DNA from: Arthrobacter sp. PM3
Lineage (GTDB): Bacteria > Actinomycetota > Actinomycetes > Actinomycetales > Micrococcaceae
Assembly (NCBI RefSeq): GCF_003352915.1
Contig: NZ_CP022314.1
Coordinates: 1,121,915-1,185,914 of the forward strand
Length of the DNA: 64,000 nt
Reading direction: 5' to 3'
Every line of letters starts with the position of its first letter. The first letter of the stretch is position 1. The notes under the pieces were generated by a model. It worked only from the letters and a program-made list of their open reading frames with translations. It did not search any database and was not told the DNA's origin. Of the stretch, positions 49,704 through 58,558 are shown one piece after another. Both the position numbers and the translations under genes were made by a program.

Positions 49704-50846
49704 GTGACGTTCCTGACCCTGGCGCTGATCGCCGTCGTCGCCCTGGCCGGCCCCCTGCTCGCACTGCCGGTGCGCTGGCGGCTGCCGGTGGTCCTCGGGG
49801 AACTGCTGGCCGGGATCGTGATCGGGCGCTCCGGCCTCGCCCTCGTGGATCCTGCAGATCCCACATTCAGCCTGCTGGCCAACATCGGCTTTGCACTGAT
49901 GATGTTCGTGGCCGGAACCCATGTTCCCGTGCGCGATCCTCACATCCGCTCGGCGCTCGGCCACGGCACCCGCCGGGCCGTCGCAGCCGCCGCGGCAGCG
50001 GCGGCGGTTGGAACCGGGATCGGCCTGCTTTTCGGAACCGGCCATGCTCCCCTCTACGTCGTACTGCTGGCGTCGTCATCGGCCGCACTGGTCCTTCCGA
50101 TCGTGGACTCCCTACGGCTTGGCGGCCCCCACGTCATCGCCATGACCGCGCAGGTGGCTATCGCCGACATCGCCTGCATTGTGGCGCTGCCGCTGCTGGT
50201 GGATCCGCCGCACGCAGGCCGGGCGGCGCTGGGTGTCCTCACGGTAGCGGGCTGCGCGGCGGTCCTCTTCTTCGTGCTGCGCTGGCTGGAGGACACGGGA
50301 ATCCGCGGGCGCGTGCACCGCCTCTCGGAAAACCGGAAGTTTGCCCTGGAGCTAAGGATCCAGCTCGCGGTGCTGTTCGCCCTTGCCGGCGTCGCGACCT
50401 TCAGCAGCGTGTCGGTGATGATGGCGGGCTTTTCCTTCGGCCTGGTGGTGGCCGCCGTCGGCGAGCCGAGGCGGCTGGCCCGGCAATTGTTCGCCCTCAG
50501 CGACGGCTTCCTGGGCCCGGTGTTCTTTGTCTGGCTCGGCGCGTCCCTCACCCTGAAGGACCTGGCCGGGCATCCGGACATGATTGCCCTCGGGGTGGCG
50601 CTGGGGGCCGGGACGCTGGTGTCCCACGCGAGCCTCGCCTTCCTGGGGCTCCCCTTGCCGCTCGGCGTACTGTCGGCAGCCCAACTCGGTGTGCCGGTGG
50701 CGGCCGCGAGCATCGGCACCCAGCTTCAGGTCCTGCTCCCGGGCGAAGCGGCGGCCCTGCTGGTGGGCGCCCTGATCACAATCGCCGCCAGCGCCGTCGC
50801 CGGGTCCCGCGCGGCCAGGAAGTTCGCCCTGCCCCAAGGGACCTAA
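49704..50846 (+). CDS. Cation:proton antiporter (CPA2/KefB-like)
   Basis: 380 aa from GTG 49704, about 12 helices. LRLPVVLGELLAGIVIGRSGLALVDP-like opening, then FALMMFVAGTHVPVRDP, LASSSAALVLPIVDSL and FLGPVFFVWLGASLTL, all typical of the Na+/H+ exchanger domain of CPA2 proteins. No TrkA-N nucleotide domain is attached. Exchanges Na+ or K+ for protons; direction and ion unknown. It overlaps the converging AlkD-like gene by 4 bp at the stops. Confidence 0.88.
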   Translation: MTFLTLALIAVVALAGPLLALPVRWRLPVVLGELLAGIVIGRSGLALVDPADPTFSLLANIGFALMMFVAGTHVPVRDPHIRSALGHGTRRAVAAAAAAAAVGTGIGLLFGTGHAPLYVVLLASSSAALVLPIVDSLRLGGPHVIAMTAQVAIADIACIVALPLLVDPPHAGRAALGVLTVAGCAAVLFFVLRWLEDTGIRGRVHRLSENRKFALELRIQLAVLFALAGVATFSSVSVMMAGFSFGLVVAAVGEPRRLARQLFALSDGFLGPVFFVWLGASLTLKDLAGHPDMIALGVALGAGTLVSHASLAFLGLPLPLGVLSAAQLGVPVAAASIGTQLQVLLPGEAAALLVGALITIAASAVAGSRAARKFALPQGT

Positions 50847-51571
50847 GAAGTCGAAGGGCTGAACTGCAGCTCCGGCCTTCGCCGGGCCATCTCGGCCAGG
50901 ACCCGGGCCACGGCCTCTGTGGCGGCGTCAAAACCTGCACCGGTGTCACTCTGTGCGCCGGCGGCGCCGGCGGCAAGACTGCCGGCGGCGGACAGCAACT
51001 CCCCCGAGGACCCGCCGAGCACGGCACGGGCCTGGCGGACGAACCTGGCCCAGTCTCCGGAGCCGGCACGCAGCGCCGGCAGCGCGGAGAGAAGCGCGGC
51101 ACGGCGCAGCCAGACATCGGACTCGCGCACCCACCGGTCCAGCACGCTCTCGGCACGGGCCCTGCCCGGCGGGTCAAGGCCGTCCACCAGGGGGCCGAGG
51201 ACGTCGATGGCGAGCGGATCAACGAGCTCCCGGACCCGCGCATCCCGGATGAAGCCCTCCAGCCGGGTGAGATCCGAGTTGGTCAGCAGTCCCACGTTGG
51301 CCTGCAGGAGCACCACCGCTGCGAGGCGGCGTTCGAACACCGGCACCGCCCACAACTCCGCGCCGAGGGACGTGACCTCATCATGTGCCAGTCCCGGGTA
51401 CCGGCGCCCGGCGTCGCGCACCGCCCCGCGCACGGCCCCCACGGACGCACCGTAGAACCGCAGGGCGCGGCCGCCGGGTTCCCCGCCAAGCCGGGCACGC
51501 ATCGTCTCGGCGCGGCTCCAGGAACTTTCCCGCTGCAGCGAGAGGTCAATGAATTCGCCGGCATCACTCAC
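50843..51571 (-). CDS. DNA alkylation repair (AlkD-like HEAT-repeat) protein
   Basis: 242 aa, helical throughout. Segments such as RFYGASVGAVRGAVRDAGRRYPGLAHDEVTSLGAELWAVPVFERRLAAVVLLQ and VDPLAIDVLGPLVDGLDPPGRARAESVLDRWVRESDVWLRRAALLSALPALRAG follow the AlkD pattern, in which HEAT-like helices grip DNA and a WxRRAAL-type helix lies near the lesion. AlkD removes positively charged alkylpurines. An internal Gly/Ala-rich stretch (residues ~195-215) is unusual. Confidence 0.8.
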   Translation of the reverse strand: MSDAGEFIDLSLQRESSWSRAETMRARLGGEPGGRALRFYGASVGAVRGAVRDAGRRYPGLAHDEVTSLGAELWAVPVFERRLAAVVLLQANVGLLTNSDLTRLEGFIRDARVRELVDPLAIDVLGPLVDGLDPPGRARAESVLDRWVRESDVWLRRAALLSALPALRAGSGDWARFVRQARAVLGGSSGELLSAAGSLAAGAAGAQSDTGAGFDAATEAVARVLAEMARRRPELQFSPSTS

Positions 51572-51831
51572 GCGTCCATTCTTCCCCGCTTAAAGCGGAC
51601 GCGTCACCGGGGTTTGCGGGCCATGGTAACGATCCGGTAACGTTGGCCCCTGGTCGTGAAGGCCAGGCCCGAATGCAGGGCCCCGGACTGCCCCCTTACC
51701 GGGCCCGGTTGCGCCGTTCGGCGCCTGCTCGCCCGTGCCGTTGCGGCAGGGGCCGGATGAAGCTTCCCGCATCCTCCGCCGCACTGCCCGCTGCGGTGGT
51801 GTGCGCCCGTCACAATGCCCGGAGGGGTCCG

Positions 51832-52857
51832 TTGTTTAACAAATCACCGATCAAAAGCGCAGCACCAATCAACAAACTCGCCGTCGCGATGGCCATGGGC
51901 GCGCTCGCCCTGACCGGGTGCAGCGTCGCCCCCACGGCCGGGGTCTCGGCCACGTCCCCCACACCGTCGGCCAGCCAGGAGTCCCGCCCGGCCCCGGGAG
52001 CTGCGGCGCCGAAGCCGGCCGCCGCCTCCGCCGTCAAGCCCGCCCCCGGAACTGCCACGGCCGGGCCCGTAGACGTCGCAGCGGAAGCCGCCCCCGCAGC
52101 CGTCGCACCGGCCGCACCTGCCGCCGTCGCACCTGCTCCGCAGGCGGCTGCTGCGGCACCGGTTCCCGCGCCCGTTACCGCCCAGGCCGACGTCGCCGCC
52201 ACCGGCGACGGTTCGCAGGCCGCCGCCGTCCGGGGCTGGGGTGCGGTTGTGGCCGGCGACGAGTTCTCCAAGGCCGGCGCCCCGGACTCCACCAAATGGA
52301 GCGTCTTCAAGGGGACCGGACACGCCGGCAAGGGCGTCCGGAGCCCGCAGGCGTGGTCGGTTGCCAACGGCGTGGCGACCGTCAGCGGCGACTCGGCCGG
52401 CACCACGGGCGGCATGTCAGCCAAGTTCGCGCAGCAGAAATACGGCAAGTGGGAAACCCGCATGCGGACCAACGCCCGCGACCCGAAGTACCACCCGGTC
52501 CTGATCCTGTGGCCCAACAACAACGCCTCGCCCAACTGCGCCGAGATCGACTACGCCGAGGGCAGCACCAATACCGCCCAGATCAAGTTCTTCCTGCACT
52601 ATGCCTGCGGCGGATCCAGCTTCCAGACCACGGCGGCCAAGACCATCGACACCACGCAGTGGCACAACTATGCCGTGGAGTGGACCCCGGCCGGCATCAC
52701 CGGCTACATCGACGGCGTGAAGACCTTCTCGGACACCAACCCGGCGCACCTGCCCTCCGTGGGCATGCACCAGACGCTGCAGCTGGACTGGTTCCCCGAC
52801 GGCTCGGCGACCAAACCGTCGCAGATGCAGATTGACTGGGTGCGCGTCTACAAGTAG
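51832..52857 (+). CDS. Glycoside hydrolase family 16 lipoprotein, copy 1
   Basis: 341 aa from TTG 51832, chosen because GGAGGGG lies 4 nt upstream and a lipoprotein signal follows directly (LAVAMAMGALALTGC); in-frame ATG codons farther upstream (51643 or 51757) put the signal peptide internal. A ~110-residue Ala/Pro linker leads to the jelly-roll domain. The GH16 active site is CAEIDYAEG: Glu238 (nucleophile), Asp240 and Glu243 (acid/base). Likely an endo-beta-glucanase or similar acting at the cell surface. A close paralogue lies at 54270 on the other strand. Confidence 0.87.
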   Translation: MFNKSPIKSAAPINKLAVAMAMGALALTGCSVAPTAGVSATSPTPSASQESRPAPGAAAPKPAAASAVKPAPGTATAGPVDVAAEAAPAAVAPAAPAAVAPAPQAAAAAPVPAPVTAQADVAATGDGSQAAAVRGWGAVVAGDEFSKAGAPDSTKWSVFKGTGHAGKGVRSPQAWSVANGVATVSGDSAGTTGGMSAKFAQQKYGKWETRMRTNARDPKYHPVLILWPNNNASPNCAEIDYAEGSTNTAQIKFFLHYACGGSSFQTTAAKTIDTTQWHNYAVEWTPAGITGYIDGVKTFSDTNPAHLPSVGMHQTLQLDWFPDGSATKPSQMQIDWVRVYK

Positions 52858-52937
52858 CCGCCGCTCCTGCCGGCAGCCCCGTTCCCCTTCGGGCGCGGGG
52901 CTGTCCTGCCTTCTGCCGCGCCTGTCCCAGGATTGAG

Positions 52938-53591
52938 TCAGGCACGCTGCAGCTCCCGGACGGCCACGGCGGAGACCAGCATCGACCCGGCCGCGGTCAC
53001 GGCATCGACGACCGGGACGCCGAGGCGGCCGCGAAGCACCTCCGCCATGCCGATGCTGCTCAGGCCCGTGCTGGCCTGGACAATGACGTCGGCGCCGGCC
53101 TCGACCAGCATGTGGGCCGCGGCGAGGGCGTCGAAAATCCCGGCAGGCATCAGGAAGGCATCAGGCGTTTCGACCCGTCCTGCGCCGTCGATGAGCAGCA
53201 TGCGCTCGCCCAGCGTGGCCGAAATCGGACCCGGCACGTGGGCCCCGAGTCCGAGGACTCCGATCCGGCCGCCGAACGTCAGTGCCGCAGCCGCCGCCGC
53301 GGAGCCCGCCCCGATGACCGGAATGTCGACGGCGGCACGGGTTTCGGCCAGGCCGGGATCCGACGCGCAACTGATGATCAGGGCATCGGCGTCGCCGGCC
53401 ATTTCCCGGGCCAGCTGAACTACCTTGGGCGCCGCAGCTTCCAGGGACGCCTGGTCATGTACGCCGGATGGCTGGTCCGGAATGCAACGGGAGGTCACGG
53501 TAAATCCGAAGGCTTCCTGCAGGAGCTTCCCGTGGGCGTGAAGGAGGCGGCGGTCGGAGGTCGTCATTACCCGGATTAGTCCAACGTGCAT
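52938..53591 (-). CDS. Asp/Glu/hydantoin racemase family protein with one catalytic Cys missing
   Basis: 217 aa. Strand order and loops follow the racemase superfamily: GLIRVMTT at the start, first catalytic Cys75 in ALIISCASDPGLAE, VIGAGSAAAAAAL, GRIGVLGLG. The second catalytic position, normally G-C-T/A-G, reads QASTGLSS, so Ser174 replaces the Cys. Two-base racemisation is therefore doubtful; decarboxylase (AMDase-like) and isomerase members of the superfamily also keep one Cys. The gene stands between two GH16 genes. Confidence 0.78.
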   Translation of the reverse strand: MHVGLIRVMTTSDRRLLHAHGKLLQEAFGFTVTSRCIPDQPSGVHDQASLEAAAPKVVQLAREMAGDADALIISCASDPGLAETRAAVDIPVIGAGSAAAAAALTFGGRIGVLGLGAHVPGPISATLGERMLLIDGAGRVETPDAFLMPAGIFDALAAAHMLVEAGADVIVQASTGLSSIGMAEVLRGRLGVPVVDAVTAAGSMLVSAVAVRELQRA

Positions 53592-53918
53592 GACATCTCA
53601 CCTTTCCGAACGGATTCCTTGGCAGGAGGCTACCGTGTGAGTGTTTCGGTGACTTTGCGGGCAGATGACCACTGGACGCCCCCGTCTGGCACGGGGGACG
53701 CACCGCCGGAGGTGCTGGGACGCGAGCTGAACACCCCGGAGCCGTAACCTGCGCATCACCTTGGCAAAAACTTCGCCGTCGTTAAGGTTGTGTGCCCGGC
53801 GCCGTTGTATGGTGTGTCACGGTGGTCCGCCTTTGGATCCGGGGCAAACACCCGGGATGGGGGGAAGGCGGATGACCGGTTCCGGGCTCAGCCGGAACGA
53901 TGATCAAAGGAATAGCCC
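53592..53918. other. Intergenic region with one candidate promoter
   Basis: 327 bp without a supportable gene between divergent racemase-like and small-protein genes. The plus strand has TTGGCA (53761-53766) and TAAGGT (53783-53788) 16 bp apart, a reasonable promoter giving a ~125-nt leader before ATG 53919. The leader is GC-rich with runs such as GGGATGGGGGGAAGG; no known riboswitch was recognised in it. Confidence 0.5.
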
Positions 53919-54239
53919 ATGTCGGTGGAGCCGTCGTCCCCTCCCGGACGCCTCGAGGAACAGGAACACGTTGACTTGGCATCCGGCCCTGGATACGCCG
54001 CCGATGCTGCCGGAATCCGACATCAAGCCGCCAGGATTATCGAAGCCGTCCTGGCCGACACCGCGCCGGAGCATGCCCGCGCCAGGGATCTTCTCCGCCA
54101 GCAGATTGCTGCGCACCCCGGGCACCCGGAACGGGCGCTGGTCGAACACCTCGCCGCGCTAAAAGCTGTGCCCGGACCGGACTACGGGATGCCTGGCGCG
54201 GCAGACATGGCCGGGCCGAGCGGCCACTCCGCGCAATAG
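53919..54239 (+). CDS. Small protein, unrecognised
   Basis: 106 aa. No signal peptide or membrane helix. The centre (RHQAARIIEAVLADTAPEHARARDLLRQQIAAHPGHPERALVEHLAALKAV) is predicted as three amphipathic helices, like a small helical bundle; both ends are disordered. ATG 53919 is preceded by AAAGGAATAGCCC. It faces the second GH16 gene tail to tail with a 30-bp gap. Function unknown. Confidence 0.6.
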   Translation: MSVEPSSPPGRLEEQEHVDLASGPGYAADAAGIRHQAARIIEAVLADTAPEHARARDLLRQQIAAHPGHPERALVEHLAALKAVPGPDYGMPGAADMAGPSGHSAQ

Positions 54240-54269
54240 TCCGGCCCCGGAGCCTGCCGGTACCGGAGC

Positions 54270-55031
54270 CTACTTGTAGACCCGGATCCAGTCGAGCTGC
54301 ATCTGGCTTGGATTGGTGGGGTTTCCGTTGGGAAACCAGTCGAGCTGCACCGACTGGTGCATCCCCACAGTGGGCTGGTGCGCCGGGTTGGTGTCGCTGA
54401 ACCACAGCATCCCGTCGAGGTAGCCCTTGATCCCGGCAGGAGTCCACTCCAGGGCATAGTTGTGCCACTGGGTGGTGTCCAGGGTCCGTGCCGCCCGCGT
54501 CTGGAAGTTCGGGCCTTTGCAGGCGTGGTGCAGGTTGAACTTGATTTTGGTGGTGTCCGCGGTGCCTTCCGCGTAGTCGATTTCGGCGCAGGTGGGCGAG
54601 ATGTTGTTGTTCGGCCAGAGCATCACGACCGGGTGATATTGCGTATCCCGCGCGTTGGTCCTCATCCTGGCTTCCCAGCGGCCGTACTTTTGCTGGGCAA
54701 ACCTGGCTGACATGCCGCCGGTGGTGCCCTTGGCATCGCCGCTGACGGTCACCACGCCGCCGGCTACCGCCCAGGCCTTCGGACTCCGGACACCCTTGCC
54801 CGAATGCCCCGGACCGTCATAGACCTTCCACCTGGCGGGGTCGGGCGCCCCGGTGTAGTTGAACTCATCGCCGGCCAGCACTGGCCCCCAGCCGCGGACG
54901 ACGGCGGCCTGGACCCCGTCGGATACCGCCGTCACGGCATCCGACCGTTCGAGGGCGGGGGCCGCACCGCACCCGCTAAGTGCCAAGGAGCCTGCCGCGG
55001 CGAGCGCCGCGGCCCTGCGCTTCGTAAACAT
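54270..55031 (-). CDS. Glycoside hydrolase family 16 lipoprotein, copy 2
   Basis: 253 aa from ATG 55031. Lipoprotein signal AAAGSLALSGC, then the catalytic domain with only a short linker. From VVRGWGPVLAGDEF to the end (MQLDWIRVYK) it is alignable residue by residue with copy 1 at 51832, including the active site CAEIDYAEG. Loss of the Ala/Pro linker means the enzyme sits closer to the membrane than copy 1. The two copies face opposite ways and flank a racemase-like and a small gene, suggesting an old duplication with rearrangement. Confidence 0.88.
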   Translation of the reverse strand: MFTKRRAAALAAAGSLALSGCGAAPALERSDAVTAVSDGVQAAVVRGWGPVLAGDEFNYTGAPDPARWKVYDGPGHSGKGVRSPKAWAVAGGVVTVSGDAKGTTGGMSARFAQQKYGRWEARMRTNARDTQYHPVVMLWPNNNISPTCAEIDYAEGTADTTKIKFNLHHACKGPNFQTRAARTLDTTQWHNYALEWTPAGIKGYLDGMLWFSDTNPAHQPTVGMHQSVQLDWFPNGNPTNPSQMQLDWIRVYK

Positions 55032-55079
55032 CGGGTTCTCCTGTGCTCTTGAGTTCGTGCCGGACGGCGGTCCCGGCAC

Positions 55080-55508
55080 TCAGCCGGTCGGGTCCGCGGG
55101 CTGATCCGGGAGCCGGCCCGCCAGCAGCCGGACGGTCTCGGCGATGCCAACGTCCTCACGTTCAAGCTCTTCCATGTACAGCCGGCCGCCCGTGATGAGT
55201 CCGTCGCGGATCTCGAAGATCGTCACGCCGCGCATGTCGAAGGGCTGCCCGTCCGTGCGGGTGCCGGCCCAGGTCCATTCACTCCAAACGGTGTCGCCGT
55301 GGTCCACCGATTGGACTGCCTCTGCGTGAAAGTCCGGAATCCCGGCGAACATGGCGGCCCAGTTCGCGTGCATCTGTGCCCGTCCCACAAAGGCCCTGGC
55401 GGGGTGGGCCGGCTGCACGCTTTCGTAGGAGTCGTGGAACAGCGCGGCTGCTGCCTCGAGGTCGTGGTCATTGAGCGCCGTCAGCAGGCGCTGGATAACT
55501 TCGCTCAT
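55080..55508 (-). CDS. SnoaL/NTF2-like protein
   Basis: 142 aa. IQRLLTALNDHDLEAAAALFHDSYESVQPAHPARAFVGRAQMHANWAAMFAGIPDFHAEAVQSV is the SnoaL-like cone fold opening, with ARTDGQPFDMRGVTIFEIRDGLITGGRLYMEELE at the end. Such proteins are isomerases, hydrolases or ligand-binding scaffolds; the ligand here is unknown. Ends 48 bp before the GH16 start, same strand, possibly cotranscribed. The following 273 bp (55509-55781) hold no gene or motif I can support. Confidence 0.82.
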   Translation of the reverse strand: MSEVIQRLLTALNDHDLEAAAALFHDSYESVQPAHPARAFVGRAQMHANWAAMFAGIPDFHAEAVQSVDHGDTVWSEWTWAGTRTDGQPFDMRGVTIFEIRDGLITGGRLYMEELEREDVGIAETVRLLAGRLPDQPADPTG

Positions 55509-55781
55509 CGATCACTCCTCGGTGCGGCGTCAACGTCAAATCTACGCCGCGGCCCCGCAAGCCTCCAGACCTGGCCGCCCCCAGGTTCCGAACTGATCTG
55601 CAGGCGGGGACATCGTGCGCGCCGGTGGCGTTAGTCCAGTAAATCGAGGACCCGTTGGGCACCACTTGGGCCCCCGGCCGGCGCGCCGATGCAACGGGCT
55701 GGAAGTCTCTGGTCCGATGACCGGGACCGCGCCTAAACTCTACTCACTCGCTTGTCCTCCGCGTCCTCAAAGGAGAGTTCC

Positions 55782-57710
55782 GTGAGCACTGCATCCCCGT
55801 TCCATCCGCTGGATCCACTCGGCCCGGAGGAGTTCCGCTCGGCCGCCGCACTGCTGGCCAGTGCCCATGGCGTCTCAGCGCCCGCCTGGCGGTTGACGGC
55901 CGTTGAGCTGATCGAACCGGACAAGGCCGCCGTCGCCGCCTTCGAGTCCGATCCCGCGGGGCCGGTTCCGGAGCGCGTTGTGGGGGTGAACTGTTTCGAA
56001 CGGGCCTCAAACGCCGTCTACCAGGCACGTCTGTCGCTGACCCGCGGCGCGGTCATCTCCTTCACCCTCATGCCGGGCGTGCAGCCGAACCTGACCGTGG
56101 ACGAGTGGGAGGAAGCCGATGAGGCCCTGCGCACCCATCCGGAGGTGATTGCGGCGTTGGCCAAGCGCGGCATCACGGACATGTCCCTCGTGTTCATGGA
56201 CGTCTGGACCTACGGAGCCGCGGTGATCCCGGAACAGTACAGGGACCGGCGGATCGGCTGGTCGGACACCTGGCTCCGGGCCAGCGCCGGCGCGAATCCC
56301 TATGCCGGCCCGGTCAACGGGCTGCACTGCATCATTGACGTCAATTCGATGGAACTTCTGGAGATCGAGGACGCCGTCGCGGTCGAGCCGCCGGACATCA
56401 TGGGTGAATACGTGCCCGCGATGATCCCGGAGCGGATCCGAAACGCCAGCACGCGCGAGGAGCTCAAACCCCTGCAGATTGTCCAGCCGGAAGGAGTTTC
56501 CTTCAACCTGGACGGCAACCGGCTCAGGTGGCAGAACTGGTCCATGCGGATCGGGTTCAACTACCGCGAAGGCATGACGATCCACCGGGTCAGCTACCGT
56601 GACGGCGGCCGTGAGCGGCCGATCGCCAACCGCCTGTCTTTCGCCGAGATGGCTGTCCCCTACCGCGATCCCGGCGTCGATCATTACCGCCGCACCGCGT
56701 TCGACGTCGGCGAATGGGGTCTCGGGTTCATGACGACGTCGCTGGAACTGGGTTGCGACTGCCTCGGCGAAGTCCGGTACCTGGATGCCGTGATGCACAA
56801 TTCGGCGGGCGAGCCGTACACCATCAAGAATGCGATCTGCATTCACGAAGAGGACGCCGCGGTGCTGTGGAAGCACATGGACCACAACGGCAGCACGGAG
56901 GTGCGCCGGATGCGCCGGCTGGTGGTGTCCTTCCATGTGACTGTGGCCAACTATGAGTACCTCGTCTACTGGCGTTTCTACCAGGACGGCAACATCGAGT
57001 GCGAGGTCCGCGCCACCGGCATCATGGTGGTGACACGGTTTGCGGAGGGCCAGGACCACCCCTGCGGAACACTCGTGGACGACCGGACCTACGCGCCGTT
57101 CCACCAGCACTTCCTGGTGGCCCGGATGGACCTGGATATCGACGGCCCCGCCAACACCGTCTACCGCTCGGAAACGGAAATGGTGCCTATGGGCCCGGAC
57201 AACCCCTACGGACTGGCCCTGCATCAGACGAAGACCCCCATCACCATTGAGGGGCCCGACGACTACAACTGGGAGACCCAGCGGTCCTGGGTGGTGGCCA
57301 ACGACAACTCCAGGAACGGGCTCGGCACCCCGGTGTCCTACAAGCTCGTGCCCAGCGGGACGTTCCCGTCATTTTTTGATCCGAGCTCCCCGATTTTCCA
57401 GCGCGCGGAGGTGATCGGCCATACCGTGTGGGTGACCCCGAACCATGCCGAGGAGCGCTGGCCCGCCGGGGAATTCGTCAATCAGGGCGGGGGCGGGCTG
57501 GGCATGCCCGAATGGGTGCGCCAGGGACGCTCAGTGGAGAACACCGACGTCGTCCTCTGGTATACGTTCGGCATCCACCACATCACCCGGCCGGAAGAAT
57601 GGCCCGTGATGCCGGTCGACACGGTCGCCTTCTGGCTCAAGCCGGTAGGGTTCTTCGACCGGAATCCTTCCCTGGACGTCCAGCCGACGGAATCCGACCA
57701 CTGCCACTGA
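55782..57710 (+). CDS. Copper-containing primary amine oxidase
   Basis: 642 aa from GTG 55782 (AAGGAGAG 7 nt upstream), matching the ~640 of Arthrobacter globiformis enzymes. Oxidises primary amines to aldehydes with NH3 and H2O2. Catalytic features: TPQ precursor Tyr391 in TVANYEY, catalytic base Asp308 in AFDVGEWGLGFM, copper ligands His441 and His443 in FHQHFLV and a third His in GIHHITRPEEWPVM. No signal peptide. No aldehyde dehydrogenase or amine transporter is adjacent. Residue numbers are offset by about ten from the A. globiformis enzyme. Confidence 0.95.
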   Translation: MSTASPFHPLDPLGPEEFRSAAALLASAHGVSAPAWRLTAVELIEPDKAAVAAFESDPAGPVPERVVGVNCFERASNAVYQARLSLTRGAVISFTLMPGVQPNLTVDEWEEADEALRTHPEVIAALAKRGITDMSLVFMDVWTYGAAVIPEQYRDRRIGWSDTWLRASAGANPYAGPVNGLHCIIDVNSMELLEIEDAVAVEPPDIMGEYVPAMIPERIRNASTREELKPLQIVQPEGVSFNLDGNRLRWQNWSMRIGFNYREGMTIHRVSYRDGGRERPIANRLSFAEMAVPYRDPGVDHYRRTAFDVGEWGLGFMTTSLELGCDCLGEVRYLDAVMHNSAGEPYTIKNAICIHEEDAAVLWKHMDHNGSTEVRRMRRLVVSFHVTVANYEYLVYWRFYQDGNIECEVRATGIMVVTRFAEGQDHPCGTLVDDRTYAPFHQHFLVARMDLDIDGPANTVYRSETEMVPMGPDNPYGLALHQTKTPITIEGPDDYNWETQRSWVVANDNSRNGLGTPVSYKLVPSGTFPSFFDPSSPIFQRAEVIGHTVWVTPNHAEERWPAGEFVNQGGGGLGMPEWVRQGRSVENTDVVLWYTFGIHHITRPEEWPVMPVDTVAFWLKPVGFFDRNPSLDVQPTESDHCH

Positions 57711-57724
57711 ACCTGCTTCCACTA

Positions 57725-57748
57725 AAGCCGCCTGCGGGGGCCCGGCTT
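57725..57748. terminator. Hairpin between amine oxidase and DedA genes
   Basis: AAGCCG (57725-57730) and CGGCTT (57743-57748) form a 6-bp stem with a GC-rich loop that can pair further. It lies between the two converging stop codons and overlaps the DedA stop. The T-tract is minimal (TTATT). Confidence 0.4.
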
Positions 57749-58448
57749 ATTCTGTGCCGGACGTTGCTTCCGCGTCTGGCGCGCCGTTCCCGGAAGCGTC
57801 CGCTGACTTGAGCTTGCGGCGCTTGCGGCGGCGCCAGACAATCAGCAGGCCCAGCAGGACGATGGGGACCAGCACCCAGCCGCCGATGTCGAGGGCGTCG
57901 CCAAGGGCGTGAGCCAGGGCCCCGGCCAGGTAGGCCAGGACGCTGAGGCTCGCGACCCAGGCGATGGACCCGATGATGGTCCACAGCGCGAACTTCGGCC
58001 ACGCCATCTTGGCCGCCCCCGCGGCAATGGCGCCCCAGAGCCGGACGACTATGACCCAGCGGCCAAAGAACAAGGCCGTGCCGCCGTGCCGTTCGAAGAA
58101 CGACTCCATTTGGACGATGCGTTTTTCGTCGGCGTGGAAGCGTTTCGCGAGCTTCAACATCAGCGGACGGCCTCCCGCCCGCCCCAGAATGTAGCCGATG
58201 GTGCTCCCGAGCATGGCACCGAGGCTGCCGACGGCGATCACGGCGGCAAGGTTCAAGTCGCCGTGGCGGGCCGAGGCGTAGGCCCCCAGCAGCACCGCCA
58301 CGGCGGGAAGCGGCACACCGGCGCATTGGGCCAGTACGATCACGAAGACGCCGAAGTAATACGCCCAGTCGTCCGCAGCCACCGCCTCCGCGGCGGCGAG
58401 GGCCGCCCAGCCGAGCGCCAGGGCGCGGAGAGCAACTAATCCGGTCAT
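57747..58448 (-). CDS. DedA-family membrane protein
   Basis: 233 aa, five to six helices. FVIVLAQCAGVPLPAVAVLLGAYA, GAMLGSTIGYILGRAGGRPLMLKLAKRF and FFGRWVIVVRLWGAIAAGAAKMAWPKFALW are the DedA signatures, with Phe-x-Arg-x3-x2-Arg changed to FGRWVIVVRLWG. A Lys/Arg-rich cytosolic tail closes the protein. It is only distantly related to the DedA at 45.7 kb and is a single gene here. Presumed polyprenyl phosphate or lipid flippase. Confidence 0.9.
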   Translation of the reverse strand: MTGLVALRALALGWAALAAAEAVAADDWAYYFGVFVIVLAQCAGVPLPAVAVLLGAYASARHGDLNLAAVIAVGSLGAMLGSTIGYILGRAGGRPLMLKLAKRFHADEKRIVQMESFFERHGGTALFFGRWVIVVRLWGAIAAGAAKMAWPKFALWTIIGSIAWVASLSVLAYLAGALAHALGDALDIGGWVLVPIVLLGLLIVWRRRKRRKLKSADASGNGAPDAEATSGTE

Positions 58449-58558
58449 CGCTCACCCCTCACTCCGCTACTGTCGAAACGACACCGGGATGGCCCTTGTC
58501 TACCCCCGCAGCCCGGCCGCGTCAAGAGAACGCCACGGCAAAGCCGGGCCACCGGGGC

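Noticed and set aside
53592..53918. A riboswitch in the leader of the small helical protein gene
   Set aside because: GC-rich leader without the conserved core of any riboswitch class I could recognise.
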